From contig JAASSQ010000036.1 of assembly GCA_021767845.1 (NCBI GenBank), positions 1 through 16,538 on the forward strand: DNA of 16,538 nt. The letters are read 5' to 3'. The notes beneath the pieces were generated by a model. That model was not told where the DNA came from. It made no database searches and was given only the letters and a program-made list of their open reading frames with translations. Both the position numbers and the translations under genes were made by a program. The DNA comes from Roseovarius sp. (GTDB lineage: Bacteria; Pseudomonadota; Alphaproteobacteria; Rhodobacterales; Rhodobacteraceae). Positions 1 through 6,750 of this stretch are shown piece by piece (the first letter of the stretch is position 1; the number at the start of each line of letters is the position of its first letter).

Positions 1-1179
1 CGGGTGCTTGACATGAATGACCGCGCGCTGCGCGATGTGGTCACCTCGCTTGGCGGTGTCGCCAACGGCTTCCCGCGGCAGACGGGCTTCGACATCACCG
101 TGGCGTCTGAAGTAATGGCGATCCTGTGCCTTGCGACGGATCTTGAGGATCTGGAGCGCCGCCTCGGCAACATCATCGTGGCCTATACCCGCAAGAAAGA
201 GCCGATCACCTGCCGTGATATCAAGGCCGACGGCGCGATGACCGTCCTGCTGAAGGATGCGATGCAGCCCAACCTGGTGCAGACGTTGGAAAACAATCCC
301 GCCTTCGTGCATGGTGGCCCGTTTGCCAATATCGCGCATGGCTGCAACTCGGTGATGGCGACGACAACAGCCCTGAAACTGGCCGATTACGTGGTGACCG
401 AAGCCGGCTTTGGCGCCGATCTGGGGGCCGAGAAGTTCATGAACATCAAGTGCCGCAAGGCCGGGCTTGCGCCCTCGGCGGTGGTCGTCGTGGCAACGGT
501 CCGTGCGATGAAGATGAACGGTGGCGTCGCCAAGGCCGATCTCGGGTCGGAGAATGTCGAGGCGGTCAAGAAGGGCTGCCCCAACCTTGGTCGCCATATC
601 GAGAACGTCAAATCCTTCGGCGTGCCGGTTGTCGTCGCGATCAACCACTTCGTGACGGACACCGATGCAGAAGTGCAGGCCGTGAAGGATTACGTGGCCG
701 AACAGGGCTCCGAGGCGATCCTGTGCCAGCATTGGGCGAAAGGATCCGAAGGCACCGAGGAGTTGGCCACGCGCGTTGCCCAGATTGCCGAGGCGGATCA
801 GGCCAACTTCGCCCCGCTCTATGCCGACGACATGCCGCTTCTGCAAAAGATCGAAACCATTGCCAAGCGCGTCTATCGCGCGGATGACGTTCTGGCCGAT
901 CAGAAGATCCGCAACCAGCTCAAGGATTGGGAGGAGGCGGGTTATGGCAATCTGCCGGTTTGCATGGCCAAGACCCAGTATAGCTTTACCACCGATCCCA
1001 ACCGCCGGGGCGCCCCCACGGGCCATTCCGTGCCGATCCGCGAGGTGCGCCTTAGCGCGGGTGCGGGTTTTATTGTGGTGATCTGCGGCGAGATCATGAC
1101 GATGCCAGGCCTTCCCAGTAAACCGGCCGCGGAAGCGATCAAACTGAACGCGGATGGCGATATCGAGGGCCTGTTCTGA
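1..1179 (+). CDS. fhs: Formate-tetrahydrofolate ligase, C-terminal part (5' end outside window)
   Basis: Formate-THF ligase makes 10-formyl-THF from formate, THF and ATP in the cytoplasm. The frame is open from the first base and about 392 residues are visible; the family is usually near 555-560, so roughly the N-terminal 30% with the ATP-binding loop is missing. Visible family hallmarks are RVLDMNDRALR at the very start, the GGPFANIAHGCNS segment near residues 104-116, EAGFGADLGAEKF, the second PROSITE-type signature VATVRAMKMNGG near 164-175, and the C-terminal MPGLPSKPAAEAIKL. It ends in TGA, 76 bp before folD on the same strand. The pair forms a formate-to-methylene-THF module and is probably cotranscribed. 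The truncation comes from the window edge; the frame shows no damage. Identification is secure. Confidence 0.97.
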   Translation, partial: RVLDMNDRALRDVVTSLGGVANGFPRQTGFDITVASEVMAILCLATDLEDLERRLGNIIVAYTRKKEPITCRDIKADGAMTVLLKDAMQPNLVQTLENNPAFVHGGPFANIAHGCNSVMATTTALKLADYVVTEAGFGADLGAEKFMNIKCRKAGLAPSAVVVVATVRAMKMNGGVAKADLGSENVEAVKKGCPNLGRHIENVKSFGVPVVVAINHFVTDTDAEVQAVKDYVAEQGSEAILCQHWAKGSEGTEELATRVAQIAEADQANFAPLYADDMPLLQKIETIAKRVYRADDVLADQKIRNQLKDWEEAGYGNLPVCMAKTQYSFTTDPNRRGAPTGHSVPIREVRLSAGAGFIVVICGEIMTMPGLPSKPAAEAIKLNADGDIEGLF

Positions 1180-1255
1180 CGACCCGCACTTGCATCCATG
1201 CGTCCTGCATCGGTATGCGGGGCGCATCACGACCCCAGATCGGAAAGGGAACCCG
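1180..1255 (+). repeat. Short repeats and small hairpin in the fhs-folD gap
   Basis: The 76-bp gap carries two imperfect direct copies of TGCATC followed by ATGCG (1191-1202 and 1206-1219). The second copy runs into an inverted repeat, ATGCG-GGG-CGCAT (1215-1227). The stem is short and no T-run follows, so it does not look like a terminator. It could mildly influence mRNA processing or folD translation, or be chance. Seen directly; function unknown. Confidence 0.35.
1244..1250 (+). promoter_or_regulatory. Shine-Dalgarno site that fixes the folD start
   Basis: AAAGGGA sits 5 bp before the ATG at 1256. The reading frame is open upstream to 1154, overlapping the end of fhs, but only the ATG at 1256 has a good ribosome-binding site. 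It also gives the standard FolD N-terminus (MTAEIIDGKA). Confidence 0.7.
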
Positions 1256-2158
1256 ATGACTGCAGAGATCATCGACGGCAAGGCCTTTGCCGCGACCGTC
1301 CGCAAAAAGGTGGCCGGACACGTTGCGAAGCTGACGGAACAGCACGGCATCACCCCGGGGCTGGCCGTGGTGCTTGTCGGCGAGGATCCGGCCAGCCAGG
1401 TCTACGTTCGCTCCAAGGGCAAGCAGACTGTCGAGGCCGGCATGAGCTCTTACGAGCACAAGCTGGAGGCCCACACGTCGGAGGCCGAGCTTCTGGCCCT
1501 GATCGACAAGCTCAATGCGGATCCTGCCGTGCATGGCATCCTTGTCCAGTTGCCCTTGCCCGATCACTTGAACGAGGATCTGGTCATCAACGCCATCGAC
1601 CCCGCCAAGGACGTGGACGGTTTTCACATTTCCAACGTCGGGCTTCTGGGAACGGGACAGAAATCCATGGTGCCGTGCACGCCCTTGGGGTGTCTTATGA
1701 TGCTGCGCGATCATCATGGCAGCCTGTCGGGCATGAACGCTGTGGTGATCGGCCGGTCGAATATCGTCGGCAAGCCGATGGCGCAGCTCTTGCTGGGGGA
1801 TAGCTGCACCGTGACCATCGCGCACAGCCGGACGAAGGACATCGAAGAGGTCGCGCGCCGGGCCGATATCGTGGTTGCTGCCGTTGGTCGGCCCGAGATG
1901 GTGACGGGCGACTGGATCAAACCGGGTGCCACGGTCATCGACGTGGGCATCAACAGGATCGACGCGCCTGAAAAGGGCGAGGGCAAGACACGGCTTGTCG
2001 GGGATTGTCACTTCGACAGTTGCGCTGAGGTGGCCGGGGCGATCACGCCGGTTCCCGGTGGGGTTGGCCCGATGACGATCGCCTGCCTTCTGGCCAACAC
2101 GGTCACGGCCTGTTGCCGCGCCAACGGTCTACCCGAACCCGAGGGACTGACCGCCTGA
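1256..2158 (+). CDS. folD: Bifunctional methylene-THF dehydrogenase / methenyl-THF cyclohydrolase
   Basis: FolD interconverts 10-formyl-THF, 5,10-methenyl-THF and 5,10-methylene-THF using NADP, directly following the Fhs reaction encoded upstream. The protein has 300 residues, normal for the family. Visible features are the catalytic stretch YVRSKGK at 50-56 with Tyr50 and Lys54 (the family's catalytic lysine position), QLPLP at 98-102 in the folate site, the Rossmann dinucleotide loop VIGRSNIVGKP at 164-174, and the C-terminal signature TPVPGGVGPMT at 264-274. The start at 1256 is chosen for its Shine-Dalgarno site and family N-terminus. It lies 76 bp after fhs, and the gene converges with the thioesterase gene beyond it. 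Identification is secure. Confidence 0.97.
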   Translation: MTAEIIDGKAFAATVRKKVAGHVAKLTEQHGITPGLAVVLVGEDPASQVYVRSKGKQTVEAGMSSYEHKLEAHTSEAELLALIDKLNADPAVHGILVQLPLPDHLNEDLVINAIDPAKDVDGFHISNVGLLGTGQKSMVPCTPLGCLMMLRDHHGSLSGMNAVVIGRSNIVGKPMAQLLLGDSCTVTIAHSRTKDIEEVARRADIVVAAVGRPEMVTGDWIKPGATVIDVGINRIDAPEKGEGKTRLVGDCHFDSCAEVAGAITPVPGGVGPMTIACLLANTVTACCRANGLPEPEGLTA

Positions 2159-2186
2159 CAAGCATGCAACGAGCCTTCCGAAACGC

Positions 2187-2219
2187 CCCGGACAATTTCC
2201 GCGGCATTTCAGGTCCGGG
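2187..2219. repeat. Inverted repeat at the folD/thioesterase convergent junction
   Basis: CCCGGAC (2187-2193) and GTCCGGG (2213-2219) can pair as a 7-bp stem with a 19-nt loop. The repeat overlaps the stop codon of the minus-strand thioesterase gene. No T-rich tail follows on either strand and the loop is long, so it is a weak candidate for a shared transcription stop between two converging genes. No better terminator is visible in this 50-bp gap. Confidence 0.3.
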
Positions 2220-2631
2220 CGACCGGAACCATCGTTCCCGTCATCAGCGCGACATGCGTTTCGTGCCCGTCTTCGCAGGCATAGATGTCGGATTGCACGA
2301 TAACCAGGCGTCTTCCGGTCTTGATCACCTTGCCGCGCGCGACTAACAGGTCGCCGCGACCGGGTGCAAGCAGGTTGATTTTCATCTCGGCCGTCAACAC
2401 TTCGTGGTCGTCCGGCATGGTTGTCAAGGCTGCATAACCAGCGGCGCTGTCCCCGATGGCGAACGTCAGGCCGGCATGTGCAAACCCATGCTGCTGCCGG
2501 CTTCCAGGCAGGATCGGGGCCTGGATTTCCGTCTGCCCTTCCTCGATGCGCACCAAGCTGGCGCGCAATGTTTCCATCAGCGATTGCGAGGCAAAACTCT
2601 GCCTGATTTTCGTTTCGATCCGGCTAGGCAT
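2209..2631 (-). CDS. PaaI-family hotdog-fold thioesterase
   Basis: This is a 140-residue single-domain hotdog protein, typical in size for PaaI/YdiI-like acyl-CoA thioesterases, which hydrolyse acyl- or aryl-CoA thioesters in the cytoplasm. The diagnostic stretch HGFAHAGLTFAIGDSAAGYA lies at 48-67 and contains the family's His-Ala-Gly turn and the Asp (Asp61) in the position of the catalytic acid. The strand pattern after it (EMKINLLAPGRGDLLVARG, then IVQSDIYA) fits the hotdog sheet. The frame is open upstream to 2928, but that extension would run into the divergent LytTR gene and has no family resemblance, so the ATG at 2631 is used. Its ribosome site is weak. The substrate cannot be told from sequence. 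It has no operon partner here. Confidence 0.85.
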   Translation of the reverse strand: MPSRIETKIRQSFASQSLMETLRASLVRIEEGQTEIQAPILPGSRQQHGFAHAGLTFAIGDSAAGYAALTTMPDDHEVLTAEMKINLLAPGRGDLLVARGKVIKTGRRLVIVQSDIYACEDGHETHVALMTGTMVPVART

Positions 2632-2676
2632 TGCTGTCTTTCTGCTTTGAAATGTGAAGTGGCCATCAGGTTTCTT

Positions 2677-2688
2677 CTCAAAGTTGAG
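2677..2688. repeat. Short palindrome in the thioesterase/LytTR divergent region
   Basis: CTCAA-AG-TTGAG is an imperfect 12-bp palindrome between two divergent genes, upstream of the -35 box of the LytTR gene. It is the size of a regulator half-site pair, but it is short enough to be chance. No function can be assigned. Confidence 0.25.
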
Positions 2689-2698
2689 TGTCGAAGCC

Positions 2699-2726
2699 TT
2701 GGCAGATAGCGCAGATACGCTATAAC
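2699..2726 (+). promoter_or_regulatory. Sigma70-type promoter with tandem repeat in the spacer, for the LytTR gene
   Basis: A -35 box TTGGCA (2699-2704, 5/6 to consensus) and a -10 box TATAAC (2721-2726, 5/6) are separated by 16 bp. The expected transcription start is near 2733, giving a leader of about 23 bases to the ATG at 2756 or 35 to the ATG at 2768. The spacer and its edges carry two head-to-tail 9-bp units that share GCAGATA (2702-2710 and 2711-2719). A regulator bound there would sit directly on the polymerase footprint. The boxes are read directly; regulation is inferred. Confidence 0.6.
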
Positions 2727-2755
2727 ACCGATATGTGGTGCCCAATCGAAATCGA

Positions 2756-3595
2756 ATGTTGATCCAGATGAATCCTGTTTCTGTGTTCGCAGAGACGTTC
2801 CGATCCATTCTTTCGCCTCTGACGATCTTTATCTGGCTGACCTGCATAATCCTGGCCACGCTCTCCGGGCCGTTCGGGACGTATGAGGGCATGGATTGGC
2901 CGACGCGGACCCTATACTGGTCATGCATCGTGACCGCCGCGGTCGTGTTCGGCTATGCGGCACGGGCCTTGGCTGTCTTGGTCATCGGCTACAGTCGACC
3001 GATCCTTTTCGATCTGTTTGCGGCCGGTCTCATGGCCCTTGTGTTCGGTCCGATGGTCTGGATCGTGCGGGTGCTTTTTCAACCCGATGTCTTAGGCGGT
3101 GACCTGCAGATCGAGCGTGTTGTCATCCACACATTTGTTATCGCTGCGGGGGTTTTCGTCTTGCGGCGGCAGATCTGCGTGACCGAGCCGGGGGCATACC
3201 TGACAACCGACCCGTCGCCGCCGCATGACGATGACGACCAGCCAAGGCTCTTGCGCCGGCTGCCCGAAGACATGCGCGGGGCTGTCTTGCGCCTGAGCGC
3301 GAATGACCATTATGTCCAGGTTGTCACGTCCCACGGTGCCGAGGTGCTTCGCCTTCGGCTTTCCGATGCGATTGACGAGATGGAACCGGTGGAAGGCTAT
3401 TGCACGCACCGGTCCCATTGGGTCGCGCGGCAGGCCATCGCCGGGGTCGAACGGGAGAATGCCCATAAGCTGTTCCTGGTGCTGACAAACGGGGATCGGG
3501 TGCCCGTCAGCCGCAAGTTCCGCCCGACGCTCGAACGCGAGGGGATCATCGAACCGGCCGGATCGCGCGAGCCTGCCACGGTCGGCAAGAGCTGA
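2756..3595 (+). CDS. Membrane-bound LytTR-domain transcriptional regulator
   Basis: This is a predicted inner-membrane protein of 279 residues with four hydrophobic segments (about 22-38, 52-78, 83-107 and 122-136), a short acidic linker (DDDDQ), and a C-terminal LytTR DNA-binding domain at about 168-264. LytTR traits visible include the first strand AVLRLSANDHYVQVVT, the loop LRLRLSDAIDEM, the THRSHWVARQAI segment, and the end strand/helix GDRVPVSRKFRPTLEREG. There is no receiver domain, so the signal probably comes through the membrane part. The start is uncertain: in-frame GTG codons at 2735 and 2738 lie almost on the predicted transcription start, while ATGs at 2756 and 2768 are more plausible; none has a clear ribosome site. 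Its stop is only 4 bp from the stop of the converging pdeM gene. Signal and targets are unknown. Confidence 0.85.
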   Translation: MLIQMNPVSVFAETFRSILSPLTIFIWLTCIILATLSGPFGTYEGMDWPTRTLYWSCIVTAAVVFGYAARALAVLVIGYSRPILFDLFAAGLMALVFGPMVWIVRVLFQPDVLGGDLQIERVVIHTFVIAAGVFVLRRQICVTEPGAYLTTDPSPPHDDDDQPRLLRRLPEDMRGAVLRLSANDHYVQVVTSHGAEVLRLRLSDAIDEMEPVEGYCTHRSHWVARQAIAGVERENAHKLFLVLTNGDRVPVSRKFRPTLEREGIIEPAGSREPATVGKS

Positions 3596-3599
3596 CCCT

Positions 3600-4262
3600 T
3601 CACCTCGGCATCGGAACGGCGCGCGCCACCGGGCCGGTGAGGATCGCCAGGGCGTCCTTGCGCATCAGGCTGGAAACCGCATGGTCACGGCTGCGCAGGC
3701 CGCCCGTATAGGTGCCGTAGGCCGGCAGGATCACCCGATCCGCATCCACCAGAAAGGCAGGCCGCGTGACCGCGCGCCCCTTGGGCCGCACTGTGACCTT
3801 GGGATGATAATGCCCCGACAACTCACCGCTTTGGCCCGGTTTCGCGATGTGACGGAAGATCAGTGGCGGCAAAGGCAGTTCGGCCAGATGCGTGCCGCCC
3901 AGTTCGAGGGGGCCTGGATCGTGATTGCCTTCGATCCAGACCCACCGGCGCCCGGCCTGCAATGCGGTGATCCAGAGCTTGTCTTGGTCGCGCAAGGCCG
4001 CGGCCGCGGCGCGATCCTCGAAACTGTCGCCAAGGCAGATCACGGTCTGCGCGCCTGTCACGGCAAGGTCAGCTTCCAGCCGGGAAAGCGTATCCTGAGT
4101 CTCGTATGGGGGCAGGGGGGCGTCGCCACGCCGCGCGCGCCGTTCCGATTTGCCAAGGTGCAGGTCCGACACGCAGAGCAAATCCTCGGCAGGCCAGTAA
4201 AGCGCACCCGATCCAAGCGCCACGAGGGTCTGACCGGCCAGGGTGAAGCGGTATCCGTTCAT
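3600..4262 (-). CDS. pdeM: Ligase-associated DNA damage response phosphoesterase/endonuclease PdeM
   Basis: This is a calcineurin-type metallophosphoesterase of 220 residues. The metal-binding motifs appear in order: DLHLGK at 33-38, GDSFED at 78-83, GNHD at 112-115 and GHYHPK at 150-155. This set, the small size and the helicase neighbour match the ligase-associated phosphoesterase family (PdeM), which accompanies an ATP-dependent DNA ligase, an exonuclease and a DEXH helicase in many bacteria and is thought to process DNA ends during repair. It starts 38 bp after the helicase stop on the same strand, so the two are probably cotranscribed. No strong ribosome site is seen before the ATG. The ligase and exonuclease genes are not adjacent. 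Confidence 0.92.
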   Translation of the reverse strand: MNGYRFTLAGQTLVALGSGALYWPAEDLLCVSDLHLGKSERRARRGDAPLPPYETQDTLSRLEADLAVTGAQTVICLGDSFEDRAAAAALRDQDKLWITALQAGRRWVWIEGNHDPGPLELGGTHLAELPLPPLIFRHIAKPGQSGELSGHYHPKVTVRPKGRAVTRPAFLVDADRVILPAYGTYTGGLRSRDHAVSSLMRKDALAILTGPVARAVPMPR

Positions 4263-4300
4263 GATCCGTTCTTCGCGTGTCCACGGTGGAATTGCAACCC

Positions 4301-6709
4301 TCAGACGCCCAGTCCCGCCGCCTGCAACAATCGTTCGGTTTCCTCTTCGAGAAGCCGTTCCTGACCTGCACCTTCGACTGGTGTGCGGCCAGCCTCGAGA
4401 AACATAGGTGCAGCAAACGGCGTCACGCGCGGCAGGCGCAGAAGGTCGATGCGGTCGCCGACACGTTCGATCATCTGTTCGATGCGCCCGAAGTCGATCA
4501 GCCCGCGCATGGCCTCTTGCCGGGTGATGTCGAGGAGCAGGTGGTCGGGATCGTATTTGACCAATGTGTCATAAAGGATGTCCGAAGAAAACGTGGCCTG
4601 GCGGCCCGTCTTGCGGGCTTGCGGCGTGTTGCGTTGGATCAGGCCGGCGATGGTGGCCGAGGCGCGAAACGTGCGCTTCATCAGCGCGTTGCCGGCAAGC
4701 CATTGGTCCAGCCCGTCGCGCAAGGCGTCGCGCGCGAAAAGCGGTGCGGGATCGGTCAGCGGCTCCAGCCCCCAGATCAGCGTGGCGTAATCGGTGCACA
4801 CGAACCCAAGCGGCGCCAATCCCATCTCCTCCATCCTCTTGGTCACGAGCAGTCCCAGGGTTTGTTGCGCGTTACGCCCCGCGAAGCCGTAGATGCAGAC
4901 ATGTTCACGGCCCTCATGCGGAAAGCTCTCGATCAGCAGCCGCCCCTTGCGGGGCAGGTCCGAGACCTCGCGCTGCAAATGCAGCCATTCGCGCGTGTGG
5001 GCCGGCAGTTCCGGCCAATCCTCTTGCGCCAGGATGGTCAGGATGCGGTCGCTCAGTTGGGTCGAGGTGGCGAATTTCGTGCCCATGAACGTGGCGATCT
5101 TGGGCTCGCGCCCCGGATCGCGGCTGACCTCGACCACCATTTCGCGCAAGGATTCAAACCGTACGACCTGCCCGCCGATCAGGAACGTGTCTCCTGGGGT
5201 CAGCGAGGCTGCGAAGCCTTCCTCGATCTCACCCAGTGGCTTGCCGCCTCTCGTGCGGCGCATCCGCACTTTCAACGTGTCTGTGTCCTGGATCGTGCCG
5301 ATATTCATTCGGATCAGGCGGGCGCTGCGCGGGTCGCGCAATTGCCAACGCCCGTCCGGCAGTTGCTTGAGCCTTTGCCATTGGTCATAGGCGCGCAGGG
5401 CATAGCCCCCGGTGGCGCAGAAATCGAGGCAGGCATTGAACTCCGCGCGCGTCAGGTCGCTGTAGGGGCCGGCGCTCACGACTTCTTCGTAAAGCGAACC
5501 GGCATCGAAGGGGCCGGCGCAGGCCGTGATCAGGATTTGCTGGCACAGCACGTCACGGGGCCCCGGTCCGCGTGGCTCACCATCGAGGTCGTGGTCCCGC
5601 ACGGCCTGAAGCGCCGCGCGGCATTCCACCACCTCGAAGCGGTTGGCCGGCACCAGAAGCGCCTTGGATGGCGCGTTGTAGCGGTGATTGGCCCGGCCGA
5701 TCCGCTGCACCAGCCGCTTGACGTTCTTGGGCGCGCCGATCTGGATCACGAGGTCCACATTGCCCCAGTCAATTCCCAGATCCAGGCTTCCGGTGCAGAC
5801 GATGCCGCGCAATTCGCCGCGCTGCATCGCGGCCTCGACCCGTTCGCGTTGCTGCCGGTCAAGCGATCCGTGGTGAATGCCGATCGGCAATGCATCCTCG
5901 TTGGCCAGCCACAGCCGGTGAAAGAACAGTTCGGCCTGCGCGCGTGTGTTGTGAAAGATCAGCGTTGTCTTGTGGGCTTTCACCTGGTCCAGAACCGCCG
6001 GTATCGCATAGGCCGCGCCACCACCGGCCCAAGGCGGCGGTTCGGCGGTTTCCAGCATCGAGATGTCGGGCTCGGGCCCCGGATCGGCCATCAGGATTTC
6101 GCACGGATCGGGGTGACGCGCCAGCAGCCGCGCGATCGCCCCGGGATCTTCCACGGTTGCGGACAAGCCCACGCGGCGCAGGTCCGGGCACAAGGTCTGA
6201 AGCCGCGCGAGGGCCAGCATCAATTGATCGCCGCGCTTGGACTCGGCCAGGGCGTGAATTTCGTCTACGACGACCCGCTTGAGGCCTTTGAAAATGCGGG
6301 GCGCATCCTCGTATGAGGTCAGCAAGGCCAGGCTTTCAGGGGTGGTCAGCAGGATATGGGGCGGGTCCGCGCGTTGCCGGCGCTTGCGGCTGGACGGGGT
6401 GTCACCGGTCCGGTCCTCGACCCGGATGGGCAGGTCCATTTCAGTGATGGGCATTGTCAGGTTGCGGCGGATATCGGCCGCGAGGGCCTTGAGCGGCGAG
6501 ATGTAAAGCGTGTGCAACCCCTCGTGGCCGTCCTGCGCGAGTTCGGCCAGCGTGGGCAGGAAACCTGCCAGAGTCTTGCCGCCCCCCGTCGGTGCGATCA
6601 ACAGGGTCGCCGGATCATCCGCCCGCTCCAGCATCGCGTGCTGGTGCGGGTGAACCGACCATCCGCGCTTGGCGAACCAGTCATGAAAAATGCGCGGCAA
6701 ACTCGACAT
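4301..6709 (-). CDS. Ligase-associated DEXH-box helicase (Lhr-type)
   Basis: This 802-residue superfamily 2 helicase belongs to the Lhr-core group, in the branch associated with bacterial ATP-dependent DNA ligases. Motifs in order are APTGGGKT at 39-46 (Walker A), TTPESL at 122-127, DEIH at 149-152 (Walker B), SAT at 183-185, FHNT at 252-255, TGSLDLGIDW at 306-315 and QRIGRANHR at 335-343. After the two RecA domains comes a long C-terminal part that contains the winged-helix and DEAD/H-associated regions of the Lhr core. The length is normal for this branch and much shorter than E. coli Lhr. It is an ATP-driven 3'-5' translocase by family and is taken to act in DNA repair with PdeM, encoded 38 bp downstream. 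It begins 41 bp after the AAA+ gene stop. The frame is intact. Confidence 0.94.
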   Translation of the reverse strand: MSSLPRIFHDWFAKRGWSVHPHQHAMLERADDPATLLIAPTGGGKTLAGFLPTLAELAQDGHEGLHTLYISPLKALAADIRRNLTMPITEMDLPIRVEDRTGDTPSSRKRRQRADPPHILLTTPESLALLTSYEDAPRIFKGLKRVVVDEIHALAESKRGDQLMLALARLQTLCPDLRRVGLSATVEDPGAIARLLARHPDPCEILMADPGPEPDISMLETAEPPPWAGGGAAYAIPAVLDQVKAHKTTLIFHNTRAQAELFFHRLWLANEDALPIGIHHGSLDRQQRERVEAAMQRGELRGIVCTGSLDLGIDWGNVDLVIQIGAPKNVKRLVQRIGRANHRYNAPSKALLVPANRFEVVECRAALQAVRDHDLDGEPRGPGPRDVLCQQILITACAGPFDAGSLYEEVVSAGPYSDLTRAEFNACLDFCATGGYALRAYDQWQRLKQLPDGRWQLRDPRSARLIRMNIGTIQDTDTLKVRMRRTRGGKPLGEIEEGFAASLTPGDTFLIGGQVVRFESLREMVVEVSRDPGREPKIATFMGTKFATSTQLSDRILTILAQEDWPELPAHTREWLHLQREVSDLPRKGRLLIESFPHEGREHVCIYGFAGRNAQQTLGLLVTKRMEEMGLAPLGFVCTDYATLIWGLEPLTDPAPLFARDALRDGLDQWLAGNALMKRTFRASATIAGLIQRNTPQARKTGRQATFSSDILYDTLVKYDPDHLLLDITRQEAMRGLIDFGRIEQMIERVGDRIDLLRLPRVTPFAAPMFLEAGRTPVEGAGQERLLEEETERLLQAAGLGV

Positions 6710-6750
6710 GCTCGGAAGTTAGGGCACGGGCATGTCGAGGGAAAGGCGCG

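Noticed and set aside
1139..2011. A 290-codon minus-strand open frame opposite folD
   Set aside because: folD is secure on the other strand, and the antisense product is His/Gly/Arg-rich without a family pattern.
2632..2928. N-terminal extension of the thioesterase to 2928
   Set aside because: It would overlap the divergent LytTR gene and its promoter, and the added 99 residues do not belong to the hotdog family. The ATG at 2631 gives the normal length.
4277..6316. A 679-codon open frame on the plus strand opposite the helicase gene
   Set aside because: It lies fully antisense to a gene with all helicase motifs. Its product is rich in Arg, His, Gln and Ala with no domain pattern. Such long antisense frames are common in GC-rich DNA.
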